A DNA stretch of 64,000 nt. Origin: Pedobacter duraquae. Its GTDB lineage: Bacteria; Bacteroidota; Bacteroidia; Sphingobacteriales; Sphingobacteriaceae. Positions 53,899 to 63,714 of this stretch are shown here, in pieces (within the stretch, counting starts at the first letter, position 1; every line of letters begins with the position of its first letter). A model generated the notes under the pieces. The model saw only the letters and a program-made list of their open reading frames with translations. It was not told where the DNA came from and made no database searches. The translations under genes were made by a program, and so were the position numbers. Location of the stretch: positions 682,001-746,000 of the forward strand of contig NZ_SNWM01000001.1 in assembly GCF_004362245.1 (NCBI RefSeq), given 5' to 3'.

Positions 53899-54555
53899 TT
53901 ACCAGGCCTGATCGCCCACTAGAGGGACGAATCGAAATGTATCTAATTCTATTTTTTCAAACTCAGTTTCGTTAATCCGAATTACTGTCACCATTTTCTG
54001 GGCGTGTTCATCGCCAACAGGAATAACGAGGATTCCCCCGATCTTCAGTTGCTTCAATAAGATTTCGGGCACAAAAGGCGCTCCGGCAGTGACGATGATT
54101 TTTTGATAAGGTGCATGCGCTGCTATTCCTCTGGAACCGTCACCGTAAAAAAAGTTGGCCGGATAACCCATTCCAGGCAAAACCCTGATTGTGTGTTTAT
54201 AAATATTTTCCTGACGCTCAATAGTAAATACCTCTGCTCCCATCTCCATCAACACACAGGTCTGATAGCCTGATCCTGTTCCAATTTCCAAAACCTTATC
54301 TCCTTTCTGAATATGTAAGAGCTCTGTTTGATAAGCAACCGTATAAGGCTGTGAAATTGTTTGGCCATCTCCAATAGGAAATGCGATATCCTTATATGCC
54401 TGACTCCAGAAAGTCTCGTCAAAAAAATAGTGTCTGGGAATTTTACCAATTGCAGCAAGCACACGCAAATCTGAAATTCCCCTGGATTTAAGATGTTCAA
54501 CAAGCTTTTTCCTAGCTCCCTTTTCCCTGTAATTGTCTACAAACTTATATGCCAT
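53899..54555 (-). CDS. pcm: Protein-L-isoaspartate O-methyltransferase
   Basis: 218 residues: GISDLRVLAAIGKIPRHYFF, the DGQTISQPYTVAYQTELL segment, SAM motif I VLEIGTGSGYQTCVLMEMG (about 83-101), and PYQKIIVTAGAPFVPEILLKQL. It methylates isoaspartyl residues to begin repair of damaged proteins, in the cytoplasm. Converges with smpB. Confidence 0.95.
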   Translation of the reverse strand: MAYKFVDNYREKGARKKLVEHLKSRGISDLRVLAAIGKIPRHYFFDETFWSQAYKDIAFPIGDGQTISQPYTVAYQTELLHIQKGDKVLEIGTGSGYQTCVLMEMGAEVFTIERQENIYKHTIRVLPGMGYPANFFYGDGSRGIAAHAPYQKIIVTAGAPFVPEILLKQLKIGGILVIPVGDEHAQKMVTVIRINETEFEKIELDTFRFVPLVGDQAW

Positions 54556-54739
54556 TTGTCACAAAAATAACTTTTAAGATCCTATAATAATTAATTATCC
54601 CATTCTATTATCTTACTAAATTAGATAACTATCAAGAGATCAACTATAATAGTTATAAACATCTCAGTCATTAAAATTTAGCCTAATTAAATTTCTAATC
54701 GAAGTTTTTTTTAACTTTGGACTCATCCATTTTATTGAT

Positions 54740-55381
54740 ATGAAAAGACTTTTAACGCTTTGCTTACTCTCCTTTCTCGCACAACTCACTTATGCTCAGG
54801 TTGACGGAACCTATAAAAATTCTATCGCTATCCGCGGCTACAGCATGGTCAAACTTCCCAAAATATTGGATCAGTCCAATTCAGGCAACTATGTAAACAC
54901 CGCACTAAATGGCGTTATGCTTAAGTTCCATGATAACCAGATCAACTTTAGATTAAGTGGAAGCTATTTTAGTAAAAATATCGATTTCAGTGATACTCAA
55001 AAAACAGTTGGTAAGGTAAGTGATTATTCGTTAAAACTAGGCTTCGAGAAAAATTTCAACTATTCAACTATACAGCCTTACTTTTTCATGGATATGGGCT
55101 ACCGGTCAAATACTTTTTCGGGAATGGTAAGAAATAATCTCATCGTAGATGCAAACAAAGATGGCTTTACGCTGGCGCCTGGGTTTGGGATCAAGATAAA
55201 TATGTTAAAAGAGCTTACTTTTTTTGCAGAAGGAAATGCTGAATTTTTCTACTTCATGAGTAAGGATGAAAGTCTAAATCAGACCTCCAATATTTCAGAT
55301 GTCTCTAAATATTGGAAATCACAATTTCTAATCAATCCTATCTCCATTGGACTACAGTTTCAGTTCGGAAGTAACGACTAG
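54740..55381 (+). CDS. Outer membrane beta-barrel protein
   Basis: 213 residues with signal peptide (MKRLLTLCLLSFLAQLTYAQ) and alternating-hydrophobic strands ending with aromatic residues (PYFFMDMGYRSNTF; ELTFFAEGNAEFFYF; PISIGLQFQFGSND), a C-terminal pattern typical of a small beta-barrel. No plug, no TonB box. A TAACTTTG promoter element (54712-54719) precedes the gene. The stop overlaps the priA stop by four bases, tail to tail. Function unknown. Confidence 0.85.
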   Translation: MKRLLTLCLLSFLAQLTYAQVDGTYKNSIAIRGYSMVKLPKILDQSNSGNYVNTALNGVMLKFHDNQINFRLSGSYFSKNIDFSDTQKTVGKVSDYSLKLGFEKNFNYSTIQPYFFMDMGYRSNTFSGMVRNNLIVDANKDGFTLAPGFGIKINMLKELTFFAEGNAEFFYFMSKDESLNQTSNISDVSKYWKSQFLINPISIGLQFQFGSND

Positions 55382-57858
55382 TATGGATCGACGTCGATTT
55401 GTACAATTACCCCTTTAAAGTTTGAATCCGTATTTACAGATAAGATCGTGTCTTTCAGCAATGTTTTAACCTTCTGTATCGCGGTATTTTTATCGCTTTT
55501 AATAATAATCTGTTTCAGGTAATAATTTCTTACCCTCGACACCAGGGGCTGTTCGGGACCAAGTATCCGATTACCCAATTGTTGTCGTAAAACGTCTGCC
55601 AATTGATTTGCTGCACGGTTTAAAACGTTCGCATCCTTATGTTTCAAATTCACAAAAATTAATCTGCTAAACGGAGGGTAGTTAAACTCCCTTCGTTCTT
55701 CGATCTCATTGGCATACATATCTTCATAGTCATTAGTCACCACCTGTCTAATTATCCTATGGTCATCATCGTACGCCTGAATCACAACCTTACCTTGCTT
55801 AGCTCTTCTGCCAGCTCTTCCGGATACCTGGGCCAACAATTGATAACTCCGCTCAAATGCACGGAAATCAGGGTAATTGAGTAATGTGTCTGCGTTTATC
55901 ACACCTATCAGACCTACATGATCAAAATCAAGTCCCTTCGCTACCATCTGCGTTCCAATGAGAATATTTGTTTTGCCTTCCTGAAATTCTGTAATAATCT
56001 TTTGCAGACTATTTTTTGTTCTCGTACTATCCACGTCTAGCCTCGCTATCGTAATATCGGGAAAAATCAGCATTAACTCTTCTTCAATTCTCTCTGTTCC
56101 AAAACCCTTCTGCTCAATATGAACAGAACCACAAGCCGGACAAATATTGATGCTACTCTGATGATAGCCACAATAATGACAATGCAATTTCCCACTACTT
56201 TTGTGATAGGTTAGACTTACGTCACAGTTAATACATTTTGGAGCATATCCACATGTGGCACATATCAGAATAGTAGCATATCCTCTCCTATTTTGAAATA
56301 AGATAATTTGTTCCTTCTTTTCAAGTGCCTCGGTAATATCATCAATGAGAACGCTGGAAAAATAGGAAACCATTTTTTTACGTTTTGTCTCATCAGAAAT
56401 ACTAACGACCTGATGTAAAGGAAGTTCGACACCACTAAAGCGCTCTTGCAATTTCACCAACCCGTATTTGTTGGTCAGCGCATTATAATAACTCTCAAGA
56501 GAAGGTGTGGCAGAGCCAAGTACAATTTTGGCACCATGTAGCAATGCGAGGTATATGGCACTATCTCTTGCCTGATACCGTGGCGCCGGATCATGCTGTT
56601 TATAAGAAGACTCATGCTCTTCATCAACTACAATAATTTTCAGCTCATTAAATGGCAAAAACACAGCAGATCTTGCGCCTAGGACAACTTTAAAAGTCCC
56701 ATTTAACACCTTATTCCAGATCTCTACCCGCTCAAAATCATTAAATTTCGAATGATACACGCCGATCGCTTCTCCGAAATAATGCTTGATTCTTTCTACA
56801 ATCTGCGTAGTCAACGCTATCTCTGGCAATAAAAACAAAGCCTGTCCGCCATTCTTAAGTGCATCTTCGATCAGTTTAATATAAAGCTGTGTTTTCCCTG
56901 AAGCAGTTACGCCATGCAGTAATGCAACATCTTTTTCTTTAAAAATGCGTTCCACTTCATGAAATGCTACCTCCTGAGCTCCGCTAAGCTTAAAATTCAG
57001 CAAATCATCGACATCATAATCACGCAGTCTGCTTACTGCCTTTTTCTTTAGCAGAAAAACATCTTTGTCAATTAATGATTTAATGGCACCCTGCCCACAG
57101 TTGCTATATTCGAGCAGTTCCTGCCTGCCTACCTCAGGATTAGATTTTGATAATTGAATAAATGCCATTAAAGCATCTAGCTGCTTAGGAGCCTTCTCAA
57201 GGATTTTAAATAACTCTCCCATCTGATAACCATCCGACAATTCCGGATTTAATATCAGAAATGGCTTTAAAAGCGGTTTGTACTTTTCGATCACCTCTTC
57301 AGCTAAATAAACAAGTTCCCTATCCAATAGCGATTTAACAAGCGGTATCACTGTTTTCTGGCCAAGTATTTTCGATATCTCGCCGAGCGAGAGTTTTCCA
57401 TTTTTAATCAAAAAATCAATAACGGTCTGTTCCTTTTCACTCAGTGTATGCGTATTCAGATCTGTATCCTCGCGCCAAACAATTATCGTTTCGCTTGCAA
57501 GTTTCAGGCCGGATGGCAAGGCTGCCGACATTACATCGCCTTCATTGCACATGTAATATGATGTCATCCAGTTCCAAAACCGAAACTGATTTTCATTTAC
57601 TACAGGAAAAGCATCAACAACATCAAGGATGTACTTTGCCTCATATAATTCGGGGGGAGTACTGATCACATGACGTATTAACGCAGTATAAATTTTATTC
57701 TTTCCAAATTGAACGATTACCCTTTTCCCAACAGAGATACTGTCGTTAAGCTCGTAAGGGACCCTATAGAGGTAATTTTTCGCTAGCGACAACGGTAAAA
57801 TAACTTCTACGAAAAGCGTTTCCCTTTCTTCGAAAATACTGTAATTTTCCTCTTGCAT
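55378..57858 (-). CDS. priA: Primosomal protein N' (replication restart helicase PriA)
   Basis: 826 residues. The N-terminal DNA-binding domain (FVEVILPLSLAKNYLYRVPYEL...) is followed by a superfamily 2 helicase: Walker A GVTASGKTQLYIKLI (near residue 315), DEEH in IVVDEEHESSYKQHD (about 408), a zinc-binding insertion with eight Cys (CATCGYAPKCINC; CHYCGYHQSSINICPACG), and motif VI QVSGRAGRRAKQG. It reloads the replisome at stalled forks. The start overlaps the DUF423 stop by one base (TAATG). Confidence 0.96.
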   Translation of the reverse strand: MQEENYSIFEERETLFVEVILPLSLAKNYLYRVPYELNDSISVGKRVIVQFGKNKIYTALIRHVISTPPELYEAKYILDVVDAFPVVNENQFRFWNWMTSYYMCNEGDVMSAALPSGLKLASETIIVWREDTDLNTHTLSEKEQTVIDFLIKNGKLSLGEISKILGQKTVIPLVKSLLDRELVYLAEEVIEKYKPLLKPFLILNPELSDGYQMGELFKILEKAPKQLDALMAFIQLSKSNPEVGRQELLEYSNCGQGAIKSLIDKDVFLLKKKAVSRLRDYDVDDLLNFKLSGAQEVAFHEVERIFKEKDVALLHGVTASGKTQLYIKLIEDALKNGGQALFLLPEIALTTQIVERIKHYFGEAIGVYHSKFNDFERVEIWNKVLNGTFKVVLGARSAVFLPFNELKIIVVDEEHESSYKQHDPAPRYQARDSAIYLALLHGAKIVLGSATPSLESYYNALTNKYGLVKLQERFSGVELPLHQVVSISDETKRKKMVSYFSSVLIDDITEALEKKEQIILFQNRRGYATILICATCGYAPKCINCDVSLTYHKSSGKLHCHYCGYHQSSINICPACGSVHIEQKGFGTERIEEELMLIFPDITIARLDVDSTRTKNSLQKIITEFQEGKTNILIGTQMVAKGLDFDHVGLIGVINADTLLNYPDFRAFERSYQLLAQVSGRAGRRAKQGKVVIQAYDDDHRIIRQVVTNDYEDMYANEIEERREFNYPPFSRLIFVNLKHKDANVLNRAANQLADVLRQQLGNRILGPEQPLVSRVRNYYLKQIIIKSDKNTAIQKVKTLLKDTILSVNTDSNFKGVIVQIDVDPY

Positions 57859-58244
57859 TATTTATGCCTCATAGCCGCTAAGAACAACATAGCCCAGCCC
57901 AGAATAAAGCACAAGCCACCTAATGGAGTAATCGGCCCCATAAAATGCACAAAGCTCCAGCCGGTAATTTCGCGCGTAGCCAATAGATACAATGATCCAG
58001 AGAAAAAGATAATCCCTATAGTAAAAAAAATGTAAGAAAGGTTGACTAACCTATTTTTAAAACGAGCGAAAGTAGACAAAAACAATAACGCAAAAACGTG
58101 GTAAAACTGATATGAAACGCCTTTGTTCCAGATATCTAAACCAGATGGACTAACAGCGTCCTTTATTGTGTGGGCGCCGAAGGCACCGAAAATCACAGCC
58201 GAAATTCCAAAAAGAGAAGCTGTAAGTATAATTTTTCTGTTCAT
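57858..58244 (-). CDS. DUF423 membrane protein (YgdD family)
   Basis: 128 residues with four predicted helices: ILTASLFGISAVIFGAFGAH (with the AFGAH signature), SYQFYHVFALLFLSTF, LSYIFFTIGIIFFSGSLYLLA and GPITPLGGLCFILGWAMLFLAA. The GAFGAHTI and FSGSLY motifs define DUF423/YgdD. Inner membrane; function unknown in all bacteria. It is translationally coupled to priA by a one-base overlap. Confidence 0.92.
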   Translation of the reverse strand: MNRKIILTASLFGISAVIFGAFGAHTIKDAVSPSGLDIWNKGVSYQFYHVFALLFLSTFARFKNRLVNLSYIFFTIGIIFFSGSLYLLATREITGWSFVHFMGPITPLGGLCFILGWAMLFLAAMRHK

Positions 58245-58332
58245 AAGAGATTCTCTTTTAAAAGTCTAAATTAAGAAACTTGGCCCATTATCGAAGTATT
58301 CAATAATTAAAATTAAATTTGTATTACATAAA

Positions 58333-59886
58333 ATGAAGAGAATATATTTTACGCTTACAATTCTATTTCTGGTTATTGCGGGTATGGCATACCTGTATTT
58401 TTCCCGTTTAAATATTGTTGCAGGAAACAAGGACTCTGCCCTGGAAATTGCAACGCAAAATGCCGCTATCCTATATAGAGTAGAAAATGACGCGCGTATT
58501 CTGGATATCCTCGACGGGCAAGATTTATTCTTTAAATTAATAGGTAAAGAAAAAGCTGGCTTACTGACGGCAGTTCGACAAACCTTCCTGTCCAACCCCA
58601 CAATGGCAGCCGCTCTTGAGCACAAGACAGTCTACATCAGCATTCTTCCTGGCAATAAGCACACCATAGATTTTCTGATTTGTACACAGCTTACAAAGAC
58701 AGAGCAACATCTGCTAATCACATTGATTAACAAAAGAAAGGTCAACGAGAACACATTATACGCAAAGATTTCCGGACAGGAAGGAACGTTTTTCGTTAAC
58801 ATTGACAAAGACGTGTTACTGATCTCTAATTCTTCTGAAGCCCTTAAAGTGATGCCGGTAATTGAGCGGAAAGAGGATAATCCTTTCGTTAACTTCATCT
58901 TGAGTAATGACAAGCTGACTAAAAACAGTCTCGCAAACGTATATATTAACTACAATATCTTACCAGAGCTATTAAAGTCAGTTACACCTAATATAAACAA
59001 AGAGGAATTTGAGGCGCTAAGGGGTCTAAATGCATATACCCACCTTTCCTATAACTTTAGTAAAACCAATATCTTCTTCAGCGGAGAGACGACGCTCAAA
59101 AATGACTCAGGATATTTAGGATTATTTTTAAATACAATTCCACAAAAACTGCAGATTACAGGTCTGTTGCCGCAGCATACGGCAAGCTATGCACTTTATA
59201 ATGTTGGCAATTACAGTGAGTGGTTAGTTGGGTTCAGGGAGTGGTTTTTAAAGCAGAAAGGCAACACGGACATAGCAGAGCGGGTACAGTCGCAGCATAC
59301 AAAATACCACATTCAATTAGATGACACCTTCCCGAAATATACCTATAATCAGTTTATGACTTTTCAACTACGGCAGGGACAAAAGCTTGGCGCCGTGAGT
59401 TTAGTGAATGGCGATAAACTCAACCAATTACTTTTGGATTTGAGCGACGATATCGACGGAACAGTGAGGCAATTTAAAGAAGATAATATACTTTTCTATT
59501 ATTTTGGCACTCCATTCAAAAAATTCCGCAGACCTTTCTTTGTAATCAAAGACAATTATCTCATCTGCGCCAACTACGCCAGTAACCTGCAGGACTTCAT
59601 TAGAGATTATCAGGATAACAGACTGTTAGTAAACCAACCTGAGTACACAGCTTTGTTTAATCAACTTCCCAACACAACAAGTATACTTTATTACTTGAAT
59701 ACAAACGAAGGGGCACCAACGATCAATAACTTGATCTATCCCTCATTCAGAAATCATGTTAACAGTGATAATGGGCTACAAAACTTTGGTGCATTTGTTT
59801 TTCAAATCAGCGCGAATAAAGAGTCTTTCCAAACCAATCTACTGATTCCGTCCAAGCTACCAACATTGGGCAAAGACACGTTGTAG
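58333..59886 (+). CDS. Membrane-anchored protein with DUF3352-like features
   Basis: 517 residues: an N-terminal hydrophobic segment (LTILFLVIAGMAYLYF) anchors a large exported domain of repeating alpha/beta pattern (RVENDARILDILDG; GTFFVNIDKDVLLISNSSEALKVM; FFVIKDNYLICANYASNLQDFI). The repeated pattern 'holds data at a position, then compare with threshold' is not diagnostic; the best family guess is DUF3352, with low certainty. It precedes the outer-membrane protein gene by 52 bases on the same strand, so the two may act together at the envelope. Confidence 0.75.
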   Translation: MKRIYFTLTILFLVIAGMAYLYFSRLNIVAGNKDSALEIATQNAAILYRVENDARILDILDGQDLFFKLIGKEKAGLLTAVRQTFLSNPTMAAALEHKTVYISILPGNKHTIDFLICTQLTKTEQHLLITLINKRKVNENTLYAKISGQEGTFFVNIDKDVLLISNSSEALKVMPVIERKEDNPFVNFILSNDKLTKNSLANVYINYNILPELLKSVTPNINKEEFEALRGLNAYTHLSYNFSKTNIFFSGETTLKNDSGYLGLFLNTIPQKLQITGLLPQHTASYALYNVGNYSEWLVGFREWFLKQKGNTDIAERVQSQHTKYHIQLDDTFPKYTYNQFMTFQLRQGQKLGAVSLVNGDKLNQLLLDLSDDIDGTVRQFKEDNILFYYFGTPFKKFRRPFFVIKDNYLICANYASNLQDFIRDYQDNRLLVNQPEYTALFNQLPNTTSILYYLNTNEGAPTINNLIYPSFRNHVNSDNGLQNFGAFVFQISANKESFQTNLLIPSKLPTLGKDTL

Positions 59887-59938
59887 TTTTCGATAAATAA
59901 AAAAAAACATGTAGCTTTAAAAAGATCCTCCACCTTCT

Positions 59939-61336
59939 ATGAAACGCGTATTTCTCTTACTATTTTTTTGCTTGTGCACTTACCAACTTCAGGCACAGCA
60001 GTTCGGACTGTTTAATACCAACACACTATTTGACGGATTTGAAAATCCTGCGCAAAAAACATTCGTCCTAGATTCTTCCCGACAATATGCATCTAATTTT
60101 TTACTTCCCTATCTTGGGTTAAATGCCGCTAATAAAGGTGCATCTAATTATACCGTAAGACGACTTACTAATGAAAGTATCTTTTCCGCAAGAAATCTTT
60201 CTCTTGGAACCGGCGAAACTAACCATGTATATGCAAACGCGAACATTTATTTACTTACACTGAAAATATATACATCTTACAAATTCCAGAAAGAACTTGG
60301 TTTTTCATGGCAGGTTAGAAATGACGGAGATGCGACCTATCCCAATGAACTAATTGCAATTGCTGATAACTATAAAAGGTTTGAAAATGCAGTTTACCCG
60401 GATGCCTTTAACACCGAAGGATATAATCAATCTTATCATCAATTTAGCATTACTTACCGCGAAAATCTCAACAAGAGACTTGCATTTGGTATTAAAGCAA
60501 GTCTGTTGAGTGGCATCACCTATAACAGGCTCAGTGTCACCAAATCTTCCTTCTCACTTGATGAGATTGAGGATCGACTAAATATTGGACTAACTGGACG
60601 CTATCAGACCAATATTTTCCATAACGAAGACGTGGGTCGTTCACTTTTATATCCAAATTTTCGAAATCCCGGTGCTTCATTAACTTTTGGAACAAGCTAC
60701 CGATCTAAAAGAGGCATAACCATCATTGGAAATGTGAAGGATTTGGGGGTAATAAGATGGAATAATGCCTCTCACGATATTATTTTAAATAATGTACAGC
60801 GTACAATTCAAAATTTAAGTACCAGTGCCAATTCTGAAATAGAGGACGAAATTAAAGATCTGTTTAGATCCTCTGATCGCAAAAGCGCATTGTATACGCT
60901 TACAAATGCGAAAGCAGATTTCCTGATATCTAAACAATATGCCTTCTACAAACCGAGTCTGATCGTTTCAAAAAACCTCTTTTACAAAGGTGGCGATGTA
61001 GCCTTCGTGAATAGCTTCAAATCAGACAACTTTTTGTTCAGTGTGATACCTCAGTACAACATGAATGGATTTGTAATGGCTGGGGTACAAGGCCTCTATA
61101 AAACACCTAATTTTGAGGCCTTTCTTGGCTCAGATAATATTGCAAAATCAATTGCAATCCGCAGCGATCCAGAAACCTCCTCTGGGTATAATGGTGCGTC
61201 ATTTTACATGGGGATGGCCATTAAGTTCGGTTATGTTGTAGAACATCCGCTTAATACCAGCCACATGCCAGGTATTGATGATCAGTCTCGAAGTTTCTTT
61301 AGCAGTATCTTCAACATCTTCAAAAAGAAACGCTAA
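59939..61336 (+). CDS. Outer membrane protein, DUF5723-like
   Basis: 465 residues: signal peptide (MKRVFLLLFFCLCTYQLQAQ) followed by QFGLFNTNTLFDGFENPAQKTF, which I associate with the Bacteroidota DUF5723 proteins, and a chain of amphipathic strands suggesting a large outer-membrane beta-barrel (LNKRLAFGIKASLLSGITYN; GASLTFGTSYRSKRGITIIG). It ends with IFNIFKKKR. Function unknown. It ends with a four-base tail-to-tail overlap with tsaB. Confidence 0.85.
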   Translation: MKRVFLLLFFCLCTYQLQAQQFGLFNTNTLFDGFENPAQKTFVLDSSRQYASNFLLPYLGLNAANKGASNYTVRRLTNESIFSARNLSLGTGETNHVYANANIYLLTLKIYTSYKFQKELGFSWQVRNDGDATYPNELIAIADNYKRFENAVYPDAFNTEGYNQSYHQFSITYRENLNKRLAFGIKASLLSGITYNRLSVTKSSFSLDEIEDRLNIGLTGRYQTNIFHNEDVGRSLLYPNFRNPGASLTFGTSYRSKRGITIIGNVKDLGVIRWNNASHDIILNNVQRTIQNLSTSANSEIEDEIKDLFRSSDRKSALYTLTNAKADFLISKQYAFYKPSLIVSKNLFYKGGDVAFVNSFKSDNFLFSVIPQYNMNGFVMAGVQGLYKTPNFEAFLGSDNIAKSIAIRSDPETSSGYNGASFYMGMAIKFGYVVEHPLNTSHMPGIDDQSRSFFSSIFNIFKKKR

Positions 61337-62019
61337 AACTGCTTTTTAGGTTGCGTAAGCATAAAATCCTTTAGGTAGAAGGGTTCGAAATAAGCTAAAT
61401 CTTCGAAAGATTTCGTTTCATAAGCGCTTAAAGACATCAGAGACATATATGCAGCAGAGTTAAAATTTAGTGTAGAAAAAGCAGCGTTTGGAGAGTGAAT
61501 TATTGTACTGCATTTTTCTGCCCCATCTCCGATAAAAGTAATAAGATCATTAGAAAGTTCTTCTTTGAAGGATTCCGCATCAATTATTTTAGCTGATACA
61601 GGAAGCAAAACTGCAGCATCCGCTGTATATAAAGCAGTATATACTTCTAAACGCCTGGCGTCAATCATCGGGCAAACCATCCCCTTATATTTTGCATCAG
61701 TAGCAAGAAATCCTGCAACCATTAAGTCAAGTGTAGGAACACTAATTAGTGGTTTATCTAACGCAAAACAGAGACCTTTAGCAGTTGAAACTCCAATCCG
61801 GAGTCCAGTATAAGAACCCGGTCCTTTGCTTACAGCTATAGCGTCCAATTCTGAAAGCTCCAGATTTGCCTGTTTCATCACTTCCTGAATAAACAGTGTG
61901 AGACTTCCAGCATGAACATTTGGTGCCACCACTTCTTTCAAAGCTATAGTTTCTCCATCTGCCGATATGGCTACCGAACAGCTTTGTGTTGCAGTCTCTA
62001 TTTGTAAGATTCTAACCAT
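61333..62019 (-). CDS. tsaB: tRNA t6A synthesis protein TsaB
   Basis: 228 residues from ATG 62019 (MVRILQIETATQSCSVAIS); the open frame reaches back to 62091 but overlaps yidD. It is an inactive-ASKHA partner of TsaD: ETATQSCSVAISADG, the SKGPGSYTGLRIGVSTAKGLCFAL signature (about 65-88) and the helix ending in YFEPFYLKDFML. With TsaD and TsaE it makes threonylcarbamoyl-adenosine 37 in tRNAs. Last gene of the rpmH-rnpA-yidD-tsaB cluster, 22 bases after yidD. Confidence 0.93.
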   Translation of the reverse strand: MVRILQIETATQSCSVAISADGETIALKEVVAPNVHAGSLTLFIQEVMKQANLELSELDAIAVSKGPGSYTGLRIGVSTAKGLCFALDKPLISVPTLDLMVAGFLATDAKYKGMVCPMIDARRLEVYTALYTADAAVLLPVSAKIIDAESFKEELSNDLITFIGDGAEKCSTIIHSPNAAFSTLNFNSAAYMSLMSLSAYETKSFEDLAYFEPFYLKDFMLTQPKKQF

Positions 62020-62041
62020 TTTTAAAAAGATTTCAAACCAA

Positions 62042-62272
62042 TCAGGGTACAGGATCATGCCCGTGTTTTCCCCAGGGATGACAACTACCAATTCGCTTTA
62101 AAGTGAGCCATCCACCCTTAAATGGCCCATATTTCTTAATTGCTTCAATTCCATACTGAGAACAGGTTGGTGTAAATCTACAACTGGCACCGAGCACAGG
62201 AGACAACACCAATTGGTACACTCTGATCAAGAGTAGAAAAAGCCATGAGAAAAGCCAATTAATGTACTTCAA
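62042..62272 (-). CDS. yidD: YidD membrane protein insertion factor, TTG start
   Basis: 76 residues: a hydrophobic N-terminal segment, then [53 protein letters not shown], the full YidD signature with three Cys. It assists YidC-dependent insertion into the membrane, though it is not essential in E. coli. The only start in a suitable place is TTG at 62272, inside the last 14 bases of rnpA, indicating translational coupling. Confidence 0.93.
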   Translation of the reverse strand: MKYINWLFSWLFLLLIRVYQLVLSPVLGASCRFTPTCSQYGIEAIKKYGPFKGGWLTLKRIGSCHPWGKHGHDPVP

Positions 62273-62654
62273 GGTTTCCCAGATTAGTGATAAGTTTTAG
62301 TAAACCCATACGCAGTTTCTTCTCCATGAAGTCAAATTCATGCTTTTCTTTACCAACAAACTGAAGTGATAATAACAAAAGGCCTTTTTCTTGCTGAAGT
62401 TTACCCAGCAACACATCCTCCTTTTGAAGGCGATAAGCTTCACGGATCCTACGTTTGATCAGATTCCTGTCTATTGCCCTTTTATATCGCTTTTTAGATA
62501 CGTTAATTACTACCTGAACAGGGGATTCAACTATTTCATCTACACGAAGATATGAAATGCGAAATGGATATAACAAAAAAGAAGAACCGTTTTTAAATAG
62601 CTGGTCTAATAATTTCCTGCTACATAACCGTTCTTCTTTAGAAAATGTTTTCAT
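62259..62654 (-). CDS. rnpA: Ribonuclease P protein component
   Basis: 131 residues from ATG 62654 ([20 protein letters not shown]); the in-frame extension to 62768 runs antiparallel in another frame over rpmH and is not supported. It contains the RNR motif region [22 protein letters not shown] (about 60-81) that contacts RNase P RNA. It helps mature the 5' ends of tRNAs. Classic order rpmH-rnpA-yidD. Confidence 0.94.
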   Translation of the reverse strand: MKTFSKEERLCSRKLLDQLFKNGSSFLLYPFRISYLRVDEIVESPVQVVINVSKKRYKRAIDRNLIKRRIREAYRLQKEDVLLGKLQQEKGLLLLSLQFVGKEKHEFDFMEKKLRMGLLKLITNLGNLEVH

Positions 62655-62712
62655 GTTTTGATCGCTTTTTGCAGACGTTATTGATCTGCCAGCACACAGT
62701 GCTGCAATCAAA

Positions 62713-62871
62713 TTATGCCTTGTGACGACGTTCGTCAGAAACTGATAGTTTTCTTCTTCCTTTTGCACGACGAGAAGCTAATACTCTTCTACCGTTTGCT
62801 GTAGCCATTCTTTCGCGGAAGCCATGTTTGTTTCTTCTCTTTCTTTGCGAAGGTTGGAATGTTCTTTTCAT
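62713..62871 (-). CDS. rpmH: 50S ribosomal protein L34
   Basis: 52 residues found by reading the minus strand from ATG 62871 to TAA 62715-62713: [20 protein letters not shown], then [32 protein letters not shown]. This is full-length L34 of the large subunit, highly basic. A consensus promoter lies upstream (62913-62944), and rnpA follows after about 58 bases. Unlike many bacteria, dnaA is not adjacent here. Confidence 0.97.
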   Translation of the reverse strand: MKRTFQPSQRKRRNKHGFRERMATANGRRVLASRRAKGRRKLSVSDERRHKA

Positions 62872-62912
62872 AACTGTATTATATCTTAACTGTATTTTTT
62901 AAATAAGAAGTG

Positions 62913-62944
62913 CAAATATAGCTGGATTTTTATTTAAATGCAAA
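62913..62944 (-). promoter_or_regulatory. Predicted Bacteroidota-type promoter of rpmH
   Basis: On the minus strand, TTTG (62944-62941), 20 bases, TATATTTG (62920-62913). Both boxes match the consensus; start codon about 42 bases downstream. Confidence 0.65.
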
Positions 62945-62973
62945 TCCTATTGGAAGTGTTTGTTTTTTTATCC

Positions 62974-63714
62974 CTAAATACCCAGAGCCTGCTTTAATTT
63001 GACATAGCCGGACTTACTTACAGGTAACCAAATCCCGGATTTCAACAGTACAACATAGCTCTCTTTTTCCTTAAGTTCAATTTTGGTAACCTCGGACATG
63101 TTGATCAAATACGACCTGTGTATTCTTATAAACTGCTCTGGATCCAATGTTTTCTCAAAAAAAGACATCGTTTTATTCTTCTGATAGCTTCCTTCTGCTG
63201 TACTGATTTTCACATAATCATCGTTCGCTTCCAGATACCGGATATCCGATGTAGCGATTATCTTTATAACCCCCTCTTTTTTTACGACCACCCTATTTCG
63301 CTGCGATGCGTTTAGTGATACTTCTGAAAGCAACTGCGCTGTTTTTTCAGTTTCATCTGAAGCGAGTCTGGTCGACAATTTCTGTATCGCAGTCCTGAAT
63401 CGTTGTTGTTCTATTGGTTTCAATAAATAATCTACAGCGTTAACTTCAAATGCCTTTATGGCAAATTCATCAAAAGCTGTAGTAAAAATAACCGCTGGTC
63501 TATGCTCTAACAACTCCATCATTTCGAACCCATTGATCTTTGGCATTTGTATGTCCAGAAAAATCAAATCAGGTTTAAATTGAGCAATTGCTTTAACACC
63601 CTCAAAACCGTCACTGCATTCGGCAACAATTGCTATTTCAGGAAATTCTTTCAAATAGTACCTGACTATATCTCTTGCTAAAGGCTCGTCATCAATTAGT
63701 ATCGTCTTAATCAT
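62974..63714 (-). CDS. LytTR family response regulator
   Basis: 246 residues: the receiver domain has the acidic pair near residues 8-9, phosphoacceptor Asp 54 in LIFLDIQMPK, and the Lys in YLLKPIEQQRF near 107; the LytTR DNA-binding domain covers about 140-245 (RYLEANDDYVKISTAEG; EQFIRIHRSYLINMSEVTKI). The start overlaps the end of the sensor kinase gene by 8 bases, so they form one two-component operon. Target genes not visible. Confidence 0.94.
   Translation of the reverse strand: MIKTILIDDEPLARDIVRYYLKEFPEIAIVAECSDGFEGVKAIAQFKPDLIFLDIQMPKINGFEMMELLEHRPAVIFTTAFDEFAIKAFEVNAVDYLLKPIEQQRFRTAIQKLSTRLASDETEKTAQLLSEVSLNASQRNRVVVKKEGVIKIIATSDIRYLEANDDYVKISTAEGSYQKNKTMSFFEKTLDPEQFIRIHRSYLINMSEVTKIELKEKESYVVLLKSGIWLPVSKSGYVKLKQALGI

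Noticed and set aside
62655..62768. N-terminal extension of the rnpA reading frame
   Set aside because: It covers most of rpmH in another frame; the family match starts at [10 protein letters not shown] (62654).
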